Part shown: piece after piece, positions 24,141 through 39,100 of the stretch | Position numbering within the stretch: position 1 is the first letter of the stretch | Layout: each line of letters begins with the position of its first letter | NCBI GenBank assembly: GCA_000499405.2 | Contig: HG738140.1 | Coordinates: 3,463,631-3,527,630 of the forward strand | Direction: 5' to 3' | DNA from: Onchocerca volvulus | Lineage: Eukaryota; Nematoda; Chromadorea; Rhabditida; Onchocercidae | DNA: 64,000 nt | The notes under the pieces: model-generated | What the model was told of the DNA's origin: nothing | The model's database searches: none | Seen by the model: only the letters and a program-made list of their open reading frames with translations | Translations under genes and position numbers: made by a program

Positions 24141-27100
24141 CTCTCTCGTCCTATTTCTTCTTTTCGAATAAAATTTTTGCAAAAATTCCAATTTTAATAG
24201 CTTCAACAAATGGATTACGAGAAACTTCTTTATTAAAATTATTTTTTCTTTTTTTTTTCTCTTCTTCTCTTTCCCTCGCCTTCTTTCTCTGTTTCTTTTC
24301 TTTAAATAACTCTTCGTGAAAATTTTAATTTTAATAGCTTCAATAAATGGTTTATGAAAAAATGAATTAAAATAAATTTTCCTTTTTTCCTTCTTCTCTA
24401 TCGTTCTTTTTCCCTCTTTCTCTCTCTCTCTCCATCTCTCCCTCTATTTCTTTGCTTTAAATAATTTTTTATAAAAATTTGAATTTTAATTATAAACAAA
24501 AAATTTGCATAAATTAATTAACCGCTTGTGGTGATGAACTTTTACGTTGCGTAATTGTTGCAACACCGGAAACATTCACGCCAGCATTAATGCTCATTAC
24601 ACGAAGTTGCTCAATTTCAGCGCGTAATTTTAATATTTCATCCTTCTAAAATACTTTCTCTTTGAATATTAATTAATTAATTAATTAATATTTTAATAAT
24701 CATTAAAATTTTAATTTTCCAAAAATAATATACTGCTTAAGAAAACAGCAACTGATTCTATCAATAATATGATACTATCGTAAATTATAGGGAGGAGATG
24801 TTGATCTTTGTACTTTTGACCTTGAAATTCCTGCGTCCCTTATAAAATGATTATTTAGTCTTAATGATAACAAGATAAAATGATGATATCAATTATATAA
24901 AAGTAAGAAAAATATTATGACTTAAGTGATATATTTTTATTAATTTGAAATAATTTCTAATTTCAACAATTATTAAAATTTTAATTAATCAATTATTTAC
25001 AAAGTAACAAATTTTTACGATTAATATTAAAACTATGAAAGATCATAAAACTTTTTGCAAATTTTTTGAATTATTCAAGTTTTTTGATTCTAGAAATAAA
25101 AATTATCAATTAAAAAAATATTCATATCCGTTTTTAGCTTCCATATTAACAAATTCATTACTTTATTTGGAAAATTTTTTTTATCAATATTCCGAGATAT
25201 CTTAAAATCCTATGTTACGATACAATTTAAAATTAAGTTTTTTTTAAAATAATTAAATTTGTAAACTAAAATTATAATTACTTTAAGTTGTGATTTATTT
25301 TGCAAATTTTCGACATGTTTTGCCATTAATTGTAATTTTGATTCGAAAAGTTGAATAACATGATTGTAACCATCATGTTTTGCTGTTAATTTTGTTATCG
25401 TACTTCGATATGCTTGCATTTCTCGATTAAGTTTTCGAATTTCCGCTTCATATTTTTCTTCCATCTAAATTAAATTTTGGAAAAAAAATTTGCATTAAAT
25501 TTAAGAAAATTTTCTAAAAAAATTTTTACTAAAATACTAAATTTTTTTTTTTTTTAAATTATCGAAAAATTGTTGAAATAACGAAAAATTGTTTTAAAAA
25601 AAAGTTAAGAAAAAAAAGCAACAACGAAATAACAAAAAATGAAAATGATGGTTAATATTATATATTTATAAAATATTAGAAATCTTTTTATTTTATCAAT
25701 TATAATACTAATTATTATATAATTACAAAAAAGACAACAATTTGTAATTATAATAACTCAAAATAAAATAATCAATTAATTTAAATAAGTTTTATTTGAT
25801 TGGATGATTTTTTTTTCAGCTGCTAATTTTGAAATGGAAATATAATTAATTAATTAATTTTTTTTTTTGATACATATATCTCTATTTTAATCAATAATTA
25901 TTTGAAAAAATTCGAGAAATGAAAATAACAAGCTAATATTAAATTATTAAATTAAAATGATAAAAAAAGACATATAAAAGAAAGTTCATATTAAATTGAA
26001 TACGAGAAGAGAGAAAAGTAAAGGAAAAAGAAACAAATTTAAATTCTTGAATTTGAATTTAAAGTATATCAGTATTTCAGTATTCTAATAACAAGTATAT
26101 TAGTACTATAGTAAAATATATACCGATGAATATAATGAATTCGAAGATGATGTAAGTGATAGTTGTGAATCGTTTGCTTCAATAGCAGAACCACTTGGTG
26201 ATAATTTTGATGTCGCAGAAAGATAGCCAGATTCCGCATAACGTGATGTTTTCATTTGTGGTGTTCTAAATTTGAATTTGAATTAATTTAAAATTTCATT
26301 AAACTTAGCAAAAAAAAAAAAAAGAGAAAAGGAAAATATTGGAATGAATTTATTGGTAATCGAATACCATATATTTCATATAAACCATCATTTATTATAA
26401 ATATTTAACAAACAAATGATATTTAATGTCCTGAATTTGAATTAATTTTAAATTTCATCAAATTTAATGAACAAAATAAAAGACAAATATTAAGCTTATC
26501 AGCGATAAAATATCATATTATCAATAACCTGTCATTTAATGGTAAATATTTATCAACCACAAATATCTTTTCATTTTTTTTTTTTTTTTTGAAAAAAATC
26601 ATCAGAATTTCTTTTTGGATATTCTCAATCGAACATGTTCGAAAATATTTGATTTCAGATTTAATTCGTAATTCTCCATTAAATATACTAATTAATTTTT
26701 TGTATTAAGAAATTAAAAACGAAATTATTTCTATAAAATTTTACTAATAATTATCATTATGCTATTATCGTCGTAGATAAAAATCTAATTAATCAATTAA
26801 TTAATTAAAATAGCCTTCTCTTTTAAAATAGCTATCATTATCATCAATCAATTTTTCTCCTCTCCTTCTTTTAATTTAAATTAAAAAAAAAAGTCCATAT
26901 ACCTTATACCATCATCGGAAAGTTTATGAAGTTGAAGATTTGCATCACGATGAGCATAATTTGCATAAACACTTTCCATTTGTGTTTTACGATTTGATAA
27001 TGAATTTCCTGAAATTTTTAATAATTTCATGAAAAAAAAAAAAAAGATCTTTCAAAACTTGAAAAACAAACGATTTGAATTTAAATTTAAAATTTTATAA

Positions 27101-30100
27101 TTTAAAGTTGAAAATTTGTTAGAATAGCAAATAGTTCGGAATAATTAATTCATTTACTTACAACATTTTGGAGTATTTTTAGAAATTTTTTTTGGTAATA
27201 TAAGCTATTATTAATTAGTGATTAGTAATTAATTAGAGCATCATTAATGAGTCAAGCAAAGATGTCCCATTTCACTGTCGTTTAATGTTTCATTAATTTC
27301 ATGATAATTGCAATCTAACATAAGAAAATTATTTAAAACAAGCATAAGCGTGAGGAAAAGGAAGCGAAAATTAGCGTTTGAAGTCTATAAAGCACGTGAA
27401 GATTCGACGTGATTCCACGTCGATTCTACGTATATTCGAAAATTTACCGGATGAAAAATGCAAATTAGCAATTAGAACATGCATTAATTTGAAATTTGCA
27501 TTAAAATAAAAAAGAAACTTCATGCCTTCGAAAAAAAAATTATGATGAAAATACGAGCAATAAGAAATTAGTTTTTTTTAAATAAAATATTAATTAATTA
27601 ATTAATTAAAATCTAAGATAACATATTATAAAAAGCAATGAATGCGAAGAAAAGATAAGAAAATTAAAAAAATAGAAAAAAGTATTGTTGAGAGGAAAGG
27701 AAGATATGTATAATGGAAAATAAAAAAAAAAAAAAAATTAAGGAACATCTGGAATTTAATAATTTAAAATAAGATATTTTAAATTCCAATGAATTTAAAA
27801 GTTTTTTGTCCAATATTAGGATTTCTGTTGGAAATTTGAAAAATTTATGAAAATTGTGATAACATAATTCATATAATCTTCAGATGAAAGATAGAGCTGC
27901 TCGTATAAACCTTCAGATGGATGACAGAACTTCTCATATAATCTTCAAATGGATGACAGAGCTTCTCAACAGAACCTTCAGATGGATGACAAAACTTCTC
28001 ATATAATCTTCAGATGGATCACAGAGCTTCTCATATAACTTCAGAAGGACAACAGAACCTTCAGATGGATGACAGAACTTCTCATATAATCTTCGGATGG
28101 ATGACAGAGCTTCTCATGTAACCTTCAGATGGATGACAGAACTTCTCATATAGTCTTCGGATAGATGACAGAGCTTAAAGAAGGAAGAAGGATAAATTCA
28201 TAGAAGTGTCAAGTAATATATCCAGTAACAACTGTTATCTGATGATCAAGTAGAACCACCGGATGACCAAATTATCAAAGGATATTGATGACCCAAACAT
28301 CTGCTCTTAGTTTGGTTGGTCATCGACTGACCAGCAAATGGCCTGATGAAAATGTCATCAAATGGACATGAACAGGTAAAGGTAAACAAGTCTCACTCGA
28401 ATCATCTCTGTCTACGATTATTATCTGATATTAACGATGACCTTCAACAAATTGATCAGTCAGTTGATGATGATGATGATATCAACTAATAAAGATGATT
28501 ACAATAATCCGTCAAAAAAAAAAATACAAAGATAATAATAATAATGATAATGATGATAACGATAATATATATATCGATTAATAACTGATAAGCATGACAA
28601 TGTTTAACTGATAAAAATCAAATACGTATATATTATTAACTGATAAGAGTAGCTGATAATATATGAGTGATAAGCACCTGTACGTCTATTCGTAGAATTT
28701 CGTTCAATTGTTGCTGGAATTTCGGCCGCAATACTAAGTGGTATATGTTTGATAACCATTTTTGAATTAGTGATTAGCGGTGAATGATTAAAAAATCGAT
28801 AATTTGGTGTATTATCAGGTGTTGATGGTTGTGAACTACCACAACTTGACCCTGTTGACCCCGAATCAGCAACTAAAACCATCGATCGTGACATTCCAGC
28901 AGATGAAAGCGAAGCGGTTCGCCTAGCTAGAAAATTAGCAAAGCAAGGAGAAAAATGAGTAAAAAAAAAATAATTTTTTTTTTTTGCAAATTTAATAATT
29001 AAGTTAATTAAATGTTAAATTAATTAAATATGCAAAATAAACGGTTACTATTTGGTTAAAAAAAAAGAGAAGGTAAATTATTAAAGGTAATTATTAATTG
29101 TTAAAGATAAATTATTATTTAATTAAATGCATAAATTAATGAATTATAATTTTTCCTTGAAAATTGAAATCTTTTTAACACTTCAAATTTTATTAAATAG
29201 TCAAATTATCAAATTGATCAATGCTTGAATATCTCGAAATTCCATGATGATAATACATCTTTAATATTTCATACTTTATTAAATCATAATAATTTAATAT
29301 TTCGAAATCCTACGGTGATAATATCTTTAACAACATAGAAATCTATGATTATAAGATTTTACTTTATCAAATGATAATATCTTTAATAACTCAAACTCCA
29401 AGATGATAATATCTTTAATCACTAAGAATTCTAATCACTAAAACTTCTAAAGCACCTTTAAAACTTCGAAATTCTATGAAGAAAATACCTTATGATAATA
29501 ATTTACCTTTATCAATTTAAAATTCTACGATAATCAGTTATCATTAAAGTACTTCATAAATTTATGGTGATAAAACTAATTAATACTTCGAAATTCTGTG
29601 ATTACTGATAATCTTTCTTCTGCAAAATTTATGCCAGAAAAAAAAAAAAGAGAAAAACTTGGCAGAATTTCGGAAAAAAAAAAATTTTTTTTTTTCCAAC
29701 TATTAAATCAAAGTTTAACGATTTCAATTAAATAGCTGCTGTAAAATGAGCATAAAAGCCAAACTTTTGCTATAAAAAGCTTTTAAGCATTGAAGCAATT
29801 AATTAAATTCTCACGAAAAAGGAAATGAAAAACTAAAAAAAAAAAAAAAGTATTATAAGTGATAACGTTGTAATTTATCAGCCATAGCCAATAATTAAAG
29901 CAAAATTTTAATTAAATTTCAAAAAAGCTGGAAAAAGGATGTAAAAGAGAACAAAATTTTATTCGAAAAAAAAAAAAAAAGAAAGAAAACATGCGAGATG
30001 ATAAGATATCATGCATGAAGAAAAATTAATATAAATTAATTACTCAAGAAATTAAATTGTTAAATTAATTTTTACATTTGTAAATTAAATAAGTATTAAT

Positions 30101-33100
30101 TCTTTGTCTAAATTGAATTTTAATAAATATAAAAACAGAAAATTACCAAAAATATAAAAATTTTGAAATATATTTTAATTTTATATAAAAATATGAACCT
30201 AATAGACATTTTATGAATGTTATGATAAAATCATAACCAATTACTATGCTTTTCTTATTTTTACAAATTGAATAATAGAAAATATAATATTGGAAATTTT
30301 ATTTTACTAAATTTAAAATATATTTAATAAAGAATACCAGAAATTTGAACAAATTAAATTTCTAAGTTTGTAACTTTGCTAGAAAAAAAAAACATTCGAA
30401 AATTACTATAGAATTAAAAAATAAGGAGATGTAACATTTTGCTCTTCCTCATAATCATATAAGAAATTAATAATTGAAATTTAAAAATAATCGATATTTT
30501 TGAAAATTTGCATGACATAAGCTAAATAATAAACTACAATTTTTTTATTTTTATTTACCAAAAAAAAAAGGATTTTTTCAAGATAAGTACTATTAATTTT
30601 TGTGTAGATCATTTTTTGGATAGGTCAGTAACTAAATTTATTGATTGAATATAAAATAATTAAAAGCATATACTTATTTTTGCCCAAATCATCTTTTGGA
30701 TAAATCAAATAATTGAATTTAATAATCGAATACAGAAACAATTAAAATCTCTAAAATTTAGTATCATATTATCAATTGATGAAAAAAAAAATAAATAAAT
30801 AAATAAAAATAACGAGTCCCCATATTATTTATGTGAATGGTAAAAAAAATATAGTAAATATGTGTAACATAATTTTGAACAAAAATTTTTTGAAATTTAA
30901 ATTTAAAAAAAAAAAAAAAGAAATCAAACATCATATTAATACTGATAAAAAAAAGCGAAAATGAATAAATAATAATATATATGAATTAGAAAAACTATAT
31001 CAAATATGTATGAGTAATTAAAAATCAATTTTTTTTCGAAATTTAAGTTTAAGTTTAAATTTAAATTTAAATTTCAAAAAGAAACAAACCAGCAACACTA
31101 TGTCGATTTGCCAAACTATGATCAATATTTTGCTGTGCCAATGTAAATTGTTGTTGTCGATTTGATGCGACATGTCGTGGACTGACCATTGCTAAAGTGG
31201 CAGCAGATGTTTCTTGTCCCACTGCTGCTAATCTGAAATTAATTAATTAATTGATTAATTAATTTTTACTCGGCAATTAAAAATTATTAGAAATTACTGG
31301 CATTTTTCATTTATTTCATCAATAAGTTTTTTTTTGCAATCTCAGCCAAATTAAGCTATTGTTATTTCGTTTTTTTTTTTTTTCAATTTTTTTTCCGCTT
31401 TATTTTTATCTATAATTTATCGATTAACTTTTCTCGATCATTTCATATTTTAAAAATAAACGATAACAAGAAAAAAAAAAATTATAAACTGATATATGAA
31501 AAATATCATTATTATCAGTATGATAGCTCATCCGGTTGGTTCCGGTTCATGATAGTTTATTCGGTTTGTTCCGGTTCATGATAGCTTATCCGGTTTGTTC
31601 CGGTTTAGTTAATATGCAGTAAAATATGATGATAAATTTAACAAATAATTCAATTACTTCTAAATAAATTCCGGAAAAATATTTTACAATTTGAATTATG
31701 AAATTATTCCATTTAATTTTAAAAACCAATCTTAGTTCTTTTTAATTTAAGCAATTTTAGCTCTCCTTCTTCGTCTAATTCCAGTTCTTAATTATGAAAC
31801 AATTCTTTATTTTAATTTTAATTATTAATTATTTTAAAAATAAAGTAACCAAAAAAAAAAAAAAAACGATACCGATATGGATTATCATCGGATATTCGAT
31901 AGTAATTTAGTAAATGTGCTTTACGATCTAATGAATGATATCCAGCCATAGATGTAAATCCTGAAAAACAAAAAAGATGGTGAATATGAGTAATAATTTT
32001 ATTAATTTCCAATTTCTTATTCTAAATTTTCGGAAAATTGAAAATTGATAAAATTTGGTGCAAATTAATAAACTTTTTCAAAAAGCTTAATTTTTCACAA
32101 AAACATTATAATTTTTTAGTAAAGATTACAATGACATATATGTATATATATATGTATGTATATATACATGTATTTATAATATAATATAATTATTTTATAC
32201 TAATACTTCAAACATTTCAATTTCAATAATGACAAAATATTGATTATTTATGTTTGTAAACTTCAAATATTTCAATTTCAATTATGATAAAATATTGATT
32301 ATTTATATTTGTAATATAATACAGTCAGACTAATATTTCAAATATTTCAATTCCAATTATAATAAATATCGATTATATCGTAAAACAAAAAAAAAAAAGT
32401 AAAACAAACACGAAAATGATATAAAAGAAATGAAAAGAGACAAACTTTTCCATCATTTTATATTTTTCTCCTTTTCATTAATTCATTTTTCAACCTTTTT
32501 TTTTTTTTTTTTTTCAGAAAATCTTCTATTCCAATCAATCATTTTTAACAAATAAAAATATTATTTATAATAAAAAAAAAATCCATTTCATCTGAAAGAA
32601 ATTGATGCTTTCAAAGTTATTTGTTATGACTGGAAATATTTTTTTTTTTTTTTGTTTTTATTTTTGTTTTTTTTTTTTTTAAAATGCTTCTTGTACCGAA
32701 GAAATGAATGTCAACAAATTTATGATTCAAACCAAAACCAAAACTTTTCTTTTTTTTTTTTTCCAATCTTTCACCACATTTTTCTCCTTTCTTTCATTCC
32801 CTTCCCCTTTCGCTAATTCTTATAAAAAACTTTCGATTGCTCGAATCATTAATTTCGTTTCAATCAATTTAAACAAATAACAAATATTACTTTTGTACTA
32901 AAAGTAATATTCGATGATGATGATAATGATGATGATGATGATAATGATGATGATGATGATGATGATGATATTACAATTATTTTCCTTATCAATAATTTTC
33001 TGAAATACTAAAATAATATTTGATGATGATGATATTATAATACTATAATTGTTTTCTTATCAACAATTACCTTATCAATAATTTTTTTTTTCAAGATACC

Positions 33101-36100
33101 GAAGCAATATTTGTTGATCATGATATTATAATTGTTTTCCTTATCAATAATTTTTTTTTTTTGAGATACCGAAATAATATTTATCGATGATAATATCACT
33201 ACAATTTGTTTTCTTTATTAGTAATGATCTTATCAATAATTTTTCTGAGATACTGAAGTAGTATTTGATGATGATATTAAAATTATTGAAAGCTTTACCT
33301 ATTTCTAAAATTATTTATAGTAACTATTCATAAAGTTAATTTCAATAATACTAACCTAATTAATTAACTACACAAAGTTTGCTTAATTATACTAACAAAG
33401 TCAACTATTTAATTACTGATAAGCTTAATGGATAACAGCAACATTTTAACACTTGCATTCAAAATGATAAAAGAGAGGTTTTTTTTTTTTTCATTTCAAA
33501 AATTTCTCATCAAAATCCATAAAAATTAATTAACGAAAACAAACAATTCGTTATTAGTAACAAAAATTTCTTATCATATCTTATTAATTAGGTTTAAAAA
33601 AAAAAAACTTTTTTTACAGCATTAGCTTGAGTTTAAAGTTTTTCCAAATCATAAATTTATGATTTCTGAATGAGCCTAATATAAAAATTTAAATTCTGAA
33701 GGATTGCAAAAAATTCAAATTAAATTTAAATGATGATTACTCATAACTGTACTCAAAATGCTTTATACCTATTTTTAATTAAAGATTGAAAAAAGAGCAA
33801 GAGAATTAAAAAAAAAAGAAAAAAAAGAAAAAAGGATGAAATTTTATTAATCGATTACATGCAAATTGATAATTTAAATTTTGTAAAAAAAAAAAAAAAA
33901 AGAAAAATTGGAATAAAATTGAGTATTTTCTTCAACCTAATCGGTTAAAGATCATTAAAATTTGCCGTTCAAATGGCAAAAATCCATTTTCTTCCCAATT
34001 TTACTATCTATCATTAGCGTTTTAAGTGCATTTTTTTAATTGTCGAAGAAAGATATGTTAGAAATGATTGAAAGATTATAAGAAGCAAAAAAAAGAAACG
34101 AAGTGAAATGACAATGAAAAAATGAATTTTTTTTCAAGTTTTTAATTTCTCATTTAAAATAATATAAATAGGAGAGAAAACAGGTGAAGTAAGGAAGAGG
34201 ATAAATAAAAAATATGAATTATTACAGGTAAAATTGCTAGAATTATAAAATATACTTTTAATTTTTAAATCTAATATTATTTTTCAAAAATAAATAAAAC
34301 AATCAATATTTGAATATATTATTTTCCTTACAATAAAATAGAATTTCCGATTCTTAAAATAAAATTTTTTCTTCAATGAAATGGGGAATATCATTTCATA
34401 TATATTGAAAAATAAAAAATTAAAAAAAATAAAGAATTGATTAAAATTAGAAGAAAAAGTGATTAAATAGTAAAGAACTTGAGCAAAGTTGCTTATTAAA
34501 TATATTACATTAAGCAGCTAATTAACCTAATTTATGCAAATCCCATCATTAAATTCATTAACGATAAAAATGAATTCAGTAATTCAGTTTTTCATTTAGC
34601 AGCTATACGGATTTAACAAATTTAATGAATTATTTTATATAAATGAATGAATAAAATAAGAAAAATTTGATAAATTTATAAAAATTTTCAAAAAAAAAAT
34701 TTTTCTTCTTTTTAATTTCAAATTTGTCCCAAATTAGTAATAATACCAATATTTCATCTCTGAATAATTAAATAATTGGCTAATTTACTTCTATCATTAT
34801 ATAAATTGAATGAATAAAATAAGATTTAAAAAAAAAAAACTGAAAAATTTATAAAAAATTTTTTTCCAATAATTTCAAATATATTATTACAAATTATATA
34901 TATAAAAATTATAAAAATTATTTCAAAATATCAATATTTTATACCTGAATAATTGGATTATTTTAATCATTTCAATCGTGCATTTCATTTAATTAAAATA
35001 TTTCTCTCCACAATAATTAATTATTTAATTAATTAAAAAAATTATCTGGCTTAATCATTTGATTAATTTTTAGTCATATCAAATTTTATATTAGATTAAA
35101 AAGAAATTATTCTCTCCTTTTTTCCCTGCATTACGTTTAATTTTCCTCCACATTAATTGCAATTACGTTTGATTTAACATTTCCTTTCACACTAATTAAC
35201 TAATTAATTAATTAGTTAAAATTACCTGGTCCAGCTTGAACCTGATGATCCTGTTTTGATGGCATACGTATTGATCCTCGTGCTGAACCACTACGAATAC
35301 ACAATGTATCACCGTCGTCACTAAGTGTTAGTTGTGGTACCACCGGATGTCCACCACTACTACCACCACCTAATGTATGATAGATTGCATGTTGTCCACA
35401 ATCATTATAACGTGGCGAAGCCTAAAAATCAATTTCAGTACAATTTCCAAAACAGGAAGTACCATAAAAAAAAGCCATAAAGAAAATCCGGAAAATTAGG
35501 ATAATTTATTGTGGAAAAAAGTAAGAATGTTGAAGAAACAGTATGATTGTTGATAAAATTGATAATAAATTTTGATATGATAATAAAATATCAAAAAAAA
35601 ATGATAAGCTTGATAATAGTATTAAGTTTTGATAAATAATTTTGATGATAAGATAAGTAAAATTGTTAAGAATAAACAGCTGTATTTGAATGAATGAACG
35701 AATTACAAAAACTGGAACAAGCGAAGCAATAAGAAATGATTGGAATTGAAAAAAAGATTATAGAAATTAATTTTTTTTAAAGAAAAAAGAAAAAAAATTG
35801 GAATTAAAATTAGCAGCTGTATTTAGATTTTATTATATTATAAATGATAGCATTTACAATCGAATGAATATATATTAACCAAAAAGAAAATTGCAGAAAA
35901 GAGAAAAAAAAAACATTTCTATTATGAAAATTAAATAAATTTAATAAAAATAATTTCTCTAAATAGATATATTCTTTGAAAAATTCTATTTTGTTCTATT
36001 CTATTCTACATTCTATATTCTATTCTATTCTATTAATTCTATTTTTTGCGAATTAATTCGCAAAAAAATTGACCATAAAATTGACATTCAAAATATTTTT

Positions 36101-39100
36101 GTGAAAAAAAAAAGGCAAATGTGAATTTGATCAATGATATAGACAAGTTTTTTTTTATTTTCTTATTTTTGCTTATTTTTTTTTTCTTTTTTTTCGTTTC
36201 GTTTCAAATTCCCATCATTGTCGTTTATTTTTGTTCTTTTTACTAGAGATTTGGTATAAAATAAATTTCTTTTGTTTATCACATCTATGTGAACCTTTTT
36301 TTTTTTTTTCAAACTATATGACCTTTAAAATATTATCAATGAATTTTGTCTGTTTTTTTTTTTGAATTTAATTTGTTCAACATAAATTTCTTTTGTTTAT
36401 CATTACTTATATGATCTTTAAAATATTGCAAATGGATTTTGTTTTTGCTTTTTTTTTTTTGTTTTTTGAATTATTTACTTTTAAAAGAAAAAAAAAAGGA
36501 TTATTAACTTAACAATTATCAATTTTTGTAACAAAATATAATCATACAATTATATAAAAACCTTAGGTATAATTTTGAAAAATTTAAAATTATGACAAAA
36601 TTTTGTCTCACTATTTTAGTAATTCAAATTTATGCAATTCTAATCAATTTGATAGTTTTTATAGAAGAATTATATTATTAATTATAAATTAATAGAGTAA
36701 AATTTTTAAATACAATTAGAATAAGATGATTATTATCAAATTATCATTACAGAGAAACAAAAATTGGACATTTATCATTTATTATTAGAAATGAGAAGTA
36801 ACCAAAACATATTTGCAAATTTCTCATTATTTTGATAAAAATTAAAAAATTTCCAATCCATATATCATCTAGAATGTACAATTTTACTTTTTACTAATTT
36901 AAACTTATCTAAAAAAAAAGAAAGTTAACCCTTACCGGTGTATTACAAGCAATACCACGATAATTTGTGCGACATTTTTGAAGTAATTGATCGATATTTT
37001 CTCGTTCTAACATACGACGTTGTTGTAATCGTAGTGCATTTGAAGAACTGGTACTACCGGTATGGCTCGAGCTACGTTTTGCATGCACCTGAGGTGGTCG
37101 GGTAGCAGTAGTAGTAGTAGCATACTGTTGTTGTTGTTGTTGATAATTACCTAATTTACCGTATGCTGTAGAAGTTGCTGTTGTAGCTACCATTGGATAA
37201 TCGGATAAAGAACTGTAAAAAATGAAGCTTCAAAATTAGACAATTAATAAAATTGTAACATATACAGTATCATATGGGTTCAATCGCTAACTAAATAACG
37301 GTAACGATAGGATACTGTACATTACCATACATGTTGCAATATTAATTTAAATATTTATAAGCGAAATGTATATTGTGTCTGCATTTATCAGTAGCTATCA
37401 TTGGATAATCGGATAAAGAACTGCAGAAATGAATCTTTAATTAAATAATACAATAAACTTGCAGCATATACAGCATCTTAACTGACACAATAATACGAGA
37501 TTACTGTATCGATAAAGGTACTATATATTTAATTTAGAATTCATAAGTAAAATTTATATTATTACATACATATATGTGTTTATATTTATCACTGTGTATA
37601 AAAGTATTTTTAATTAAAATGAGGAAAAATTCCCAAATATTATAATAATCCTTCGATGAAAATATTTTTAAAATAAAAGTAAAATTATGGCAGCTTATCA
37701 ATAACGATTAAATATAATAATTATATTGATAATACTTATTTTTTTACCTTATTCTCATTCTATGCTATTCGTCTTTCTATTCTAGGCTAACCTAGGCTAA
37801 TTCCAATCTTATTTTAGTTCATTTCATTTCATTACTATTCGAATTCGAATTTTATCCTTAACTATCTTTCTAAGAATTAATATTTTACATTATTTCATTT
37901 TTCTATCTTAATTCTATTCAAATCGTTAATATTGAATACGAATAAATTTTTTACATCACAAATAAGTAAATAAAAATTTAATTCAGAAAAAAAAGGAAGA
38001 AAAAATAAAATAAAAGCAGGAAAGTTTTTTGTAATACAAACCTTCCAGTAAGATCGTCTGTTGATATATCGTCAAAATTTTCCGATATTCCACTCGATAA
38101 CGATGAGCTATCTTCAAAACTGAAAAAATTAAATTAAAATAAAACTGAATGATATTTCAATTATAATAGAATATATTACAGGAATAGCATAATACAATTT
38201 TCAGGAAATGAAATCGAAAATTAAAATAAACAGATAATGAAAGAGAGAGGGAGAGAGAGAGAGAAAAAAGGGAAGAAAAAAAAAACATTTAAGATAAAAA
38301 ATGATAAGCGATGCTTTGAATGAATAATATATTTTATTAAAATATATAAAATATCAAATATCCATACTTAGTTTAGTATTTAGAATTAATTTCATAAGAA
38401 TTAATTTGATAAAGTATTTAGAATTAATTTTATTTTATGCTATATTTATATATTCTAAAATTAAATGACAAGTGATAAATCACTGATAAGTGATAAATCA
38501 TAAAACAAAAGTTTCAATGTTAAGAATGACAGTGACAGATAGGAATGTCAAAAAGTAAAGATACGAAATGAAAAAAAAAAAAAGTGCTGGTCATTCATTC
38601 AAATAAATGGTCATTTGACAATGTCCACAATAAAAATCTTATTGTAGAAATTTACTTTGACATGATTGGGTCAAATTAATTATAAATTCATACGTCAAAC
38701 CGAAATACCTATAATTAATCAGAAATGGATAGTAATTAAATAGGTAAATGAAATTTGATGATATAAATATGTTTAAACATTTAATCCGTCATAAAAATTT
38801 TTTATAAAAATTGAACCGTCTAATACCATTCATAATTTACCTTTTAATAAATTAAATGAACAGAAGTAATATTAGTTCGAAAAGGCTTAATTAATTAGAA
38901 ATGCTTATAATTAAAGTGATATGTAAAATATAATTGATATAAGGGTTATTCAAGTACTTTTATAGAAATTACCGTCTAGTACCATTAAAAATTTAATCCA
39001 AATAAATTAAATGAGTAGAAGCAGGTAGTAATTCAAAAAAAACTTAACTAATTATAGTTGAAAATTTTCAAATTTCATTTTAATATGAATAATATCATAA

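Larger units (their letters stand above)
22555..25464 (-). other. unc-53: unc-53 exons 14-18: first coiled coil and RSSF motif
   Basis: Exons 25464-25282, 24645-24523, 23828-23685, 23049-23029 and 22691-22555. Exon 14 begins exactly with ATG (MEEKYEAEIRKLNREMQAYR) and encodes a coiled coil continuing through KDEILKLRAEIEQLR in exon 15. Exon 16 is Ser/Lys-rich and ends GKQGKKSW. Exon 17 is a 21-nt microexon. Exon 18 starts IRSSFSKFTKNKKTK, the basic motif conserved in navigators, followed by a Ser/Pro linker. The exon 18 donor is an unusual GTTTTTTC. Confidence 0.92.
26124..31960 (-). other. unc-53: unc-53 exons 9-13: Ser/Thr-rich linker
   Basis: Exons 31960-31873, 31232-31090, 28926-28678, 27008-26903 and 26265-26124. 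The region is low in hydrophobic residues and rich in Ser, Thr, Gln and Asn, so probably disordered. Visible landmarks are YHSLDRKAHLLNYYRISDD (exon 9), RRTASLSSAGMSRSM across the exon 10/11 junction, GSSCGSSQPSTPDNTP (exon 11), and ESGYLSATSKLSP then LTSSSNSLYSS (exon 13). Many SP/TP and RRxS sites suggest phosphorylation, an inference. The exon 11 acceptor must be TTCTAG|CTAGG: the alternative four bases further in breaks the frame. Confidence 0.9.

Noticed and set aside
27878..28186. Regularly spaced 32-33-bp repeats that could suggest a CRISPR array
   Set aside because: Units abut with no unique spacers, the sequence lies in a nematode gene intron, and units vary internally. It is a minisatellite.
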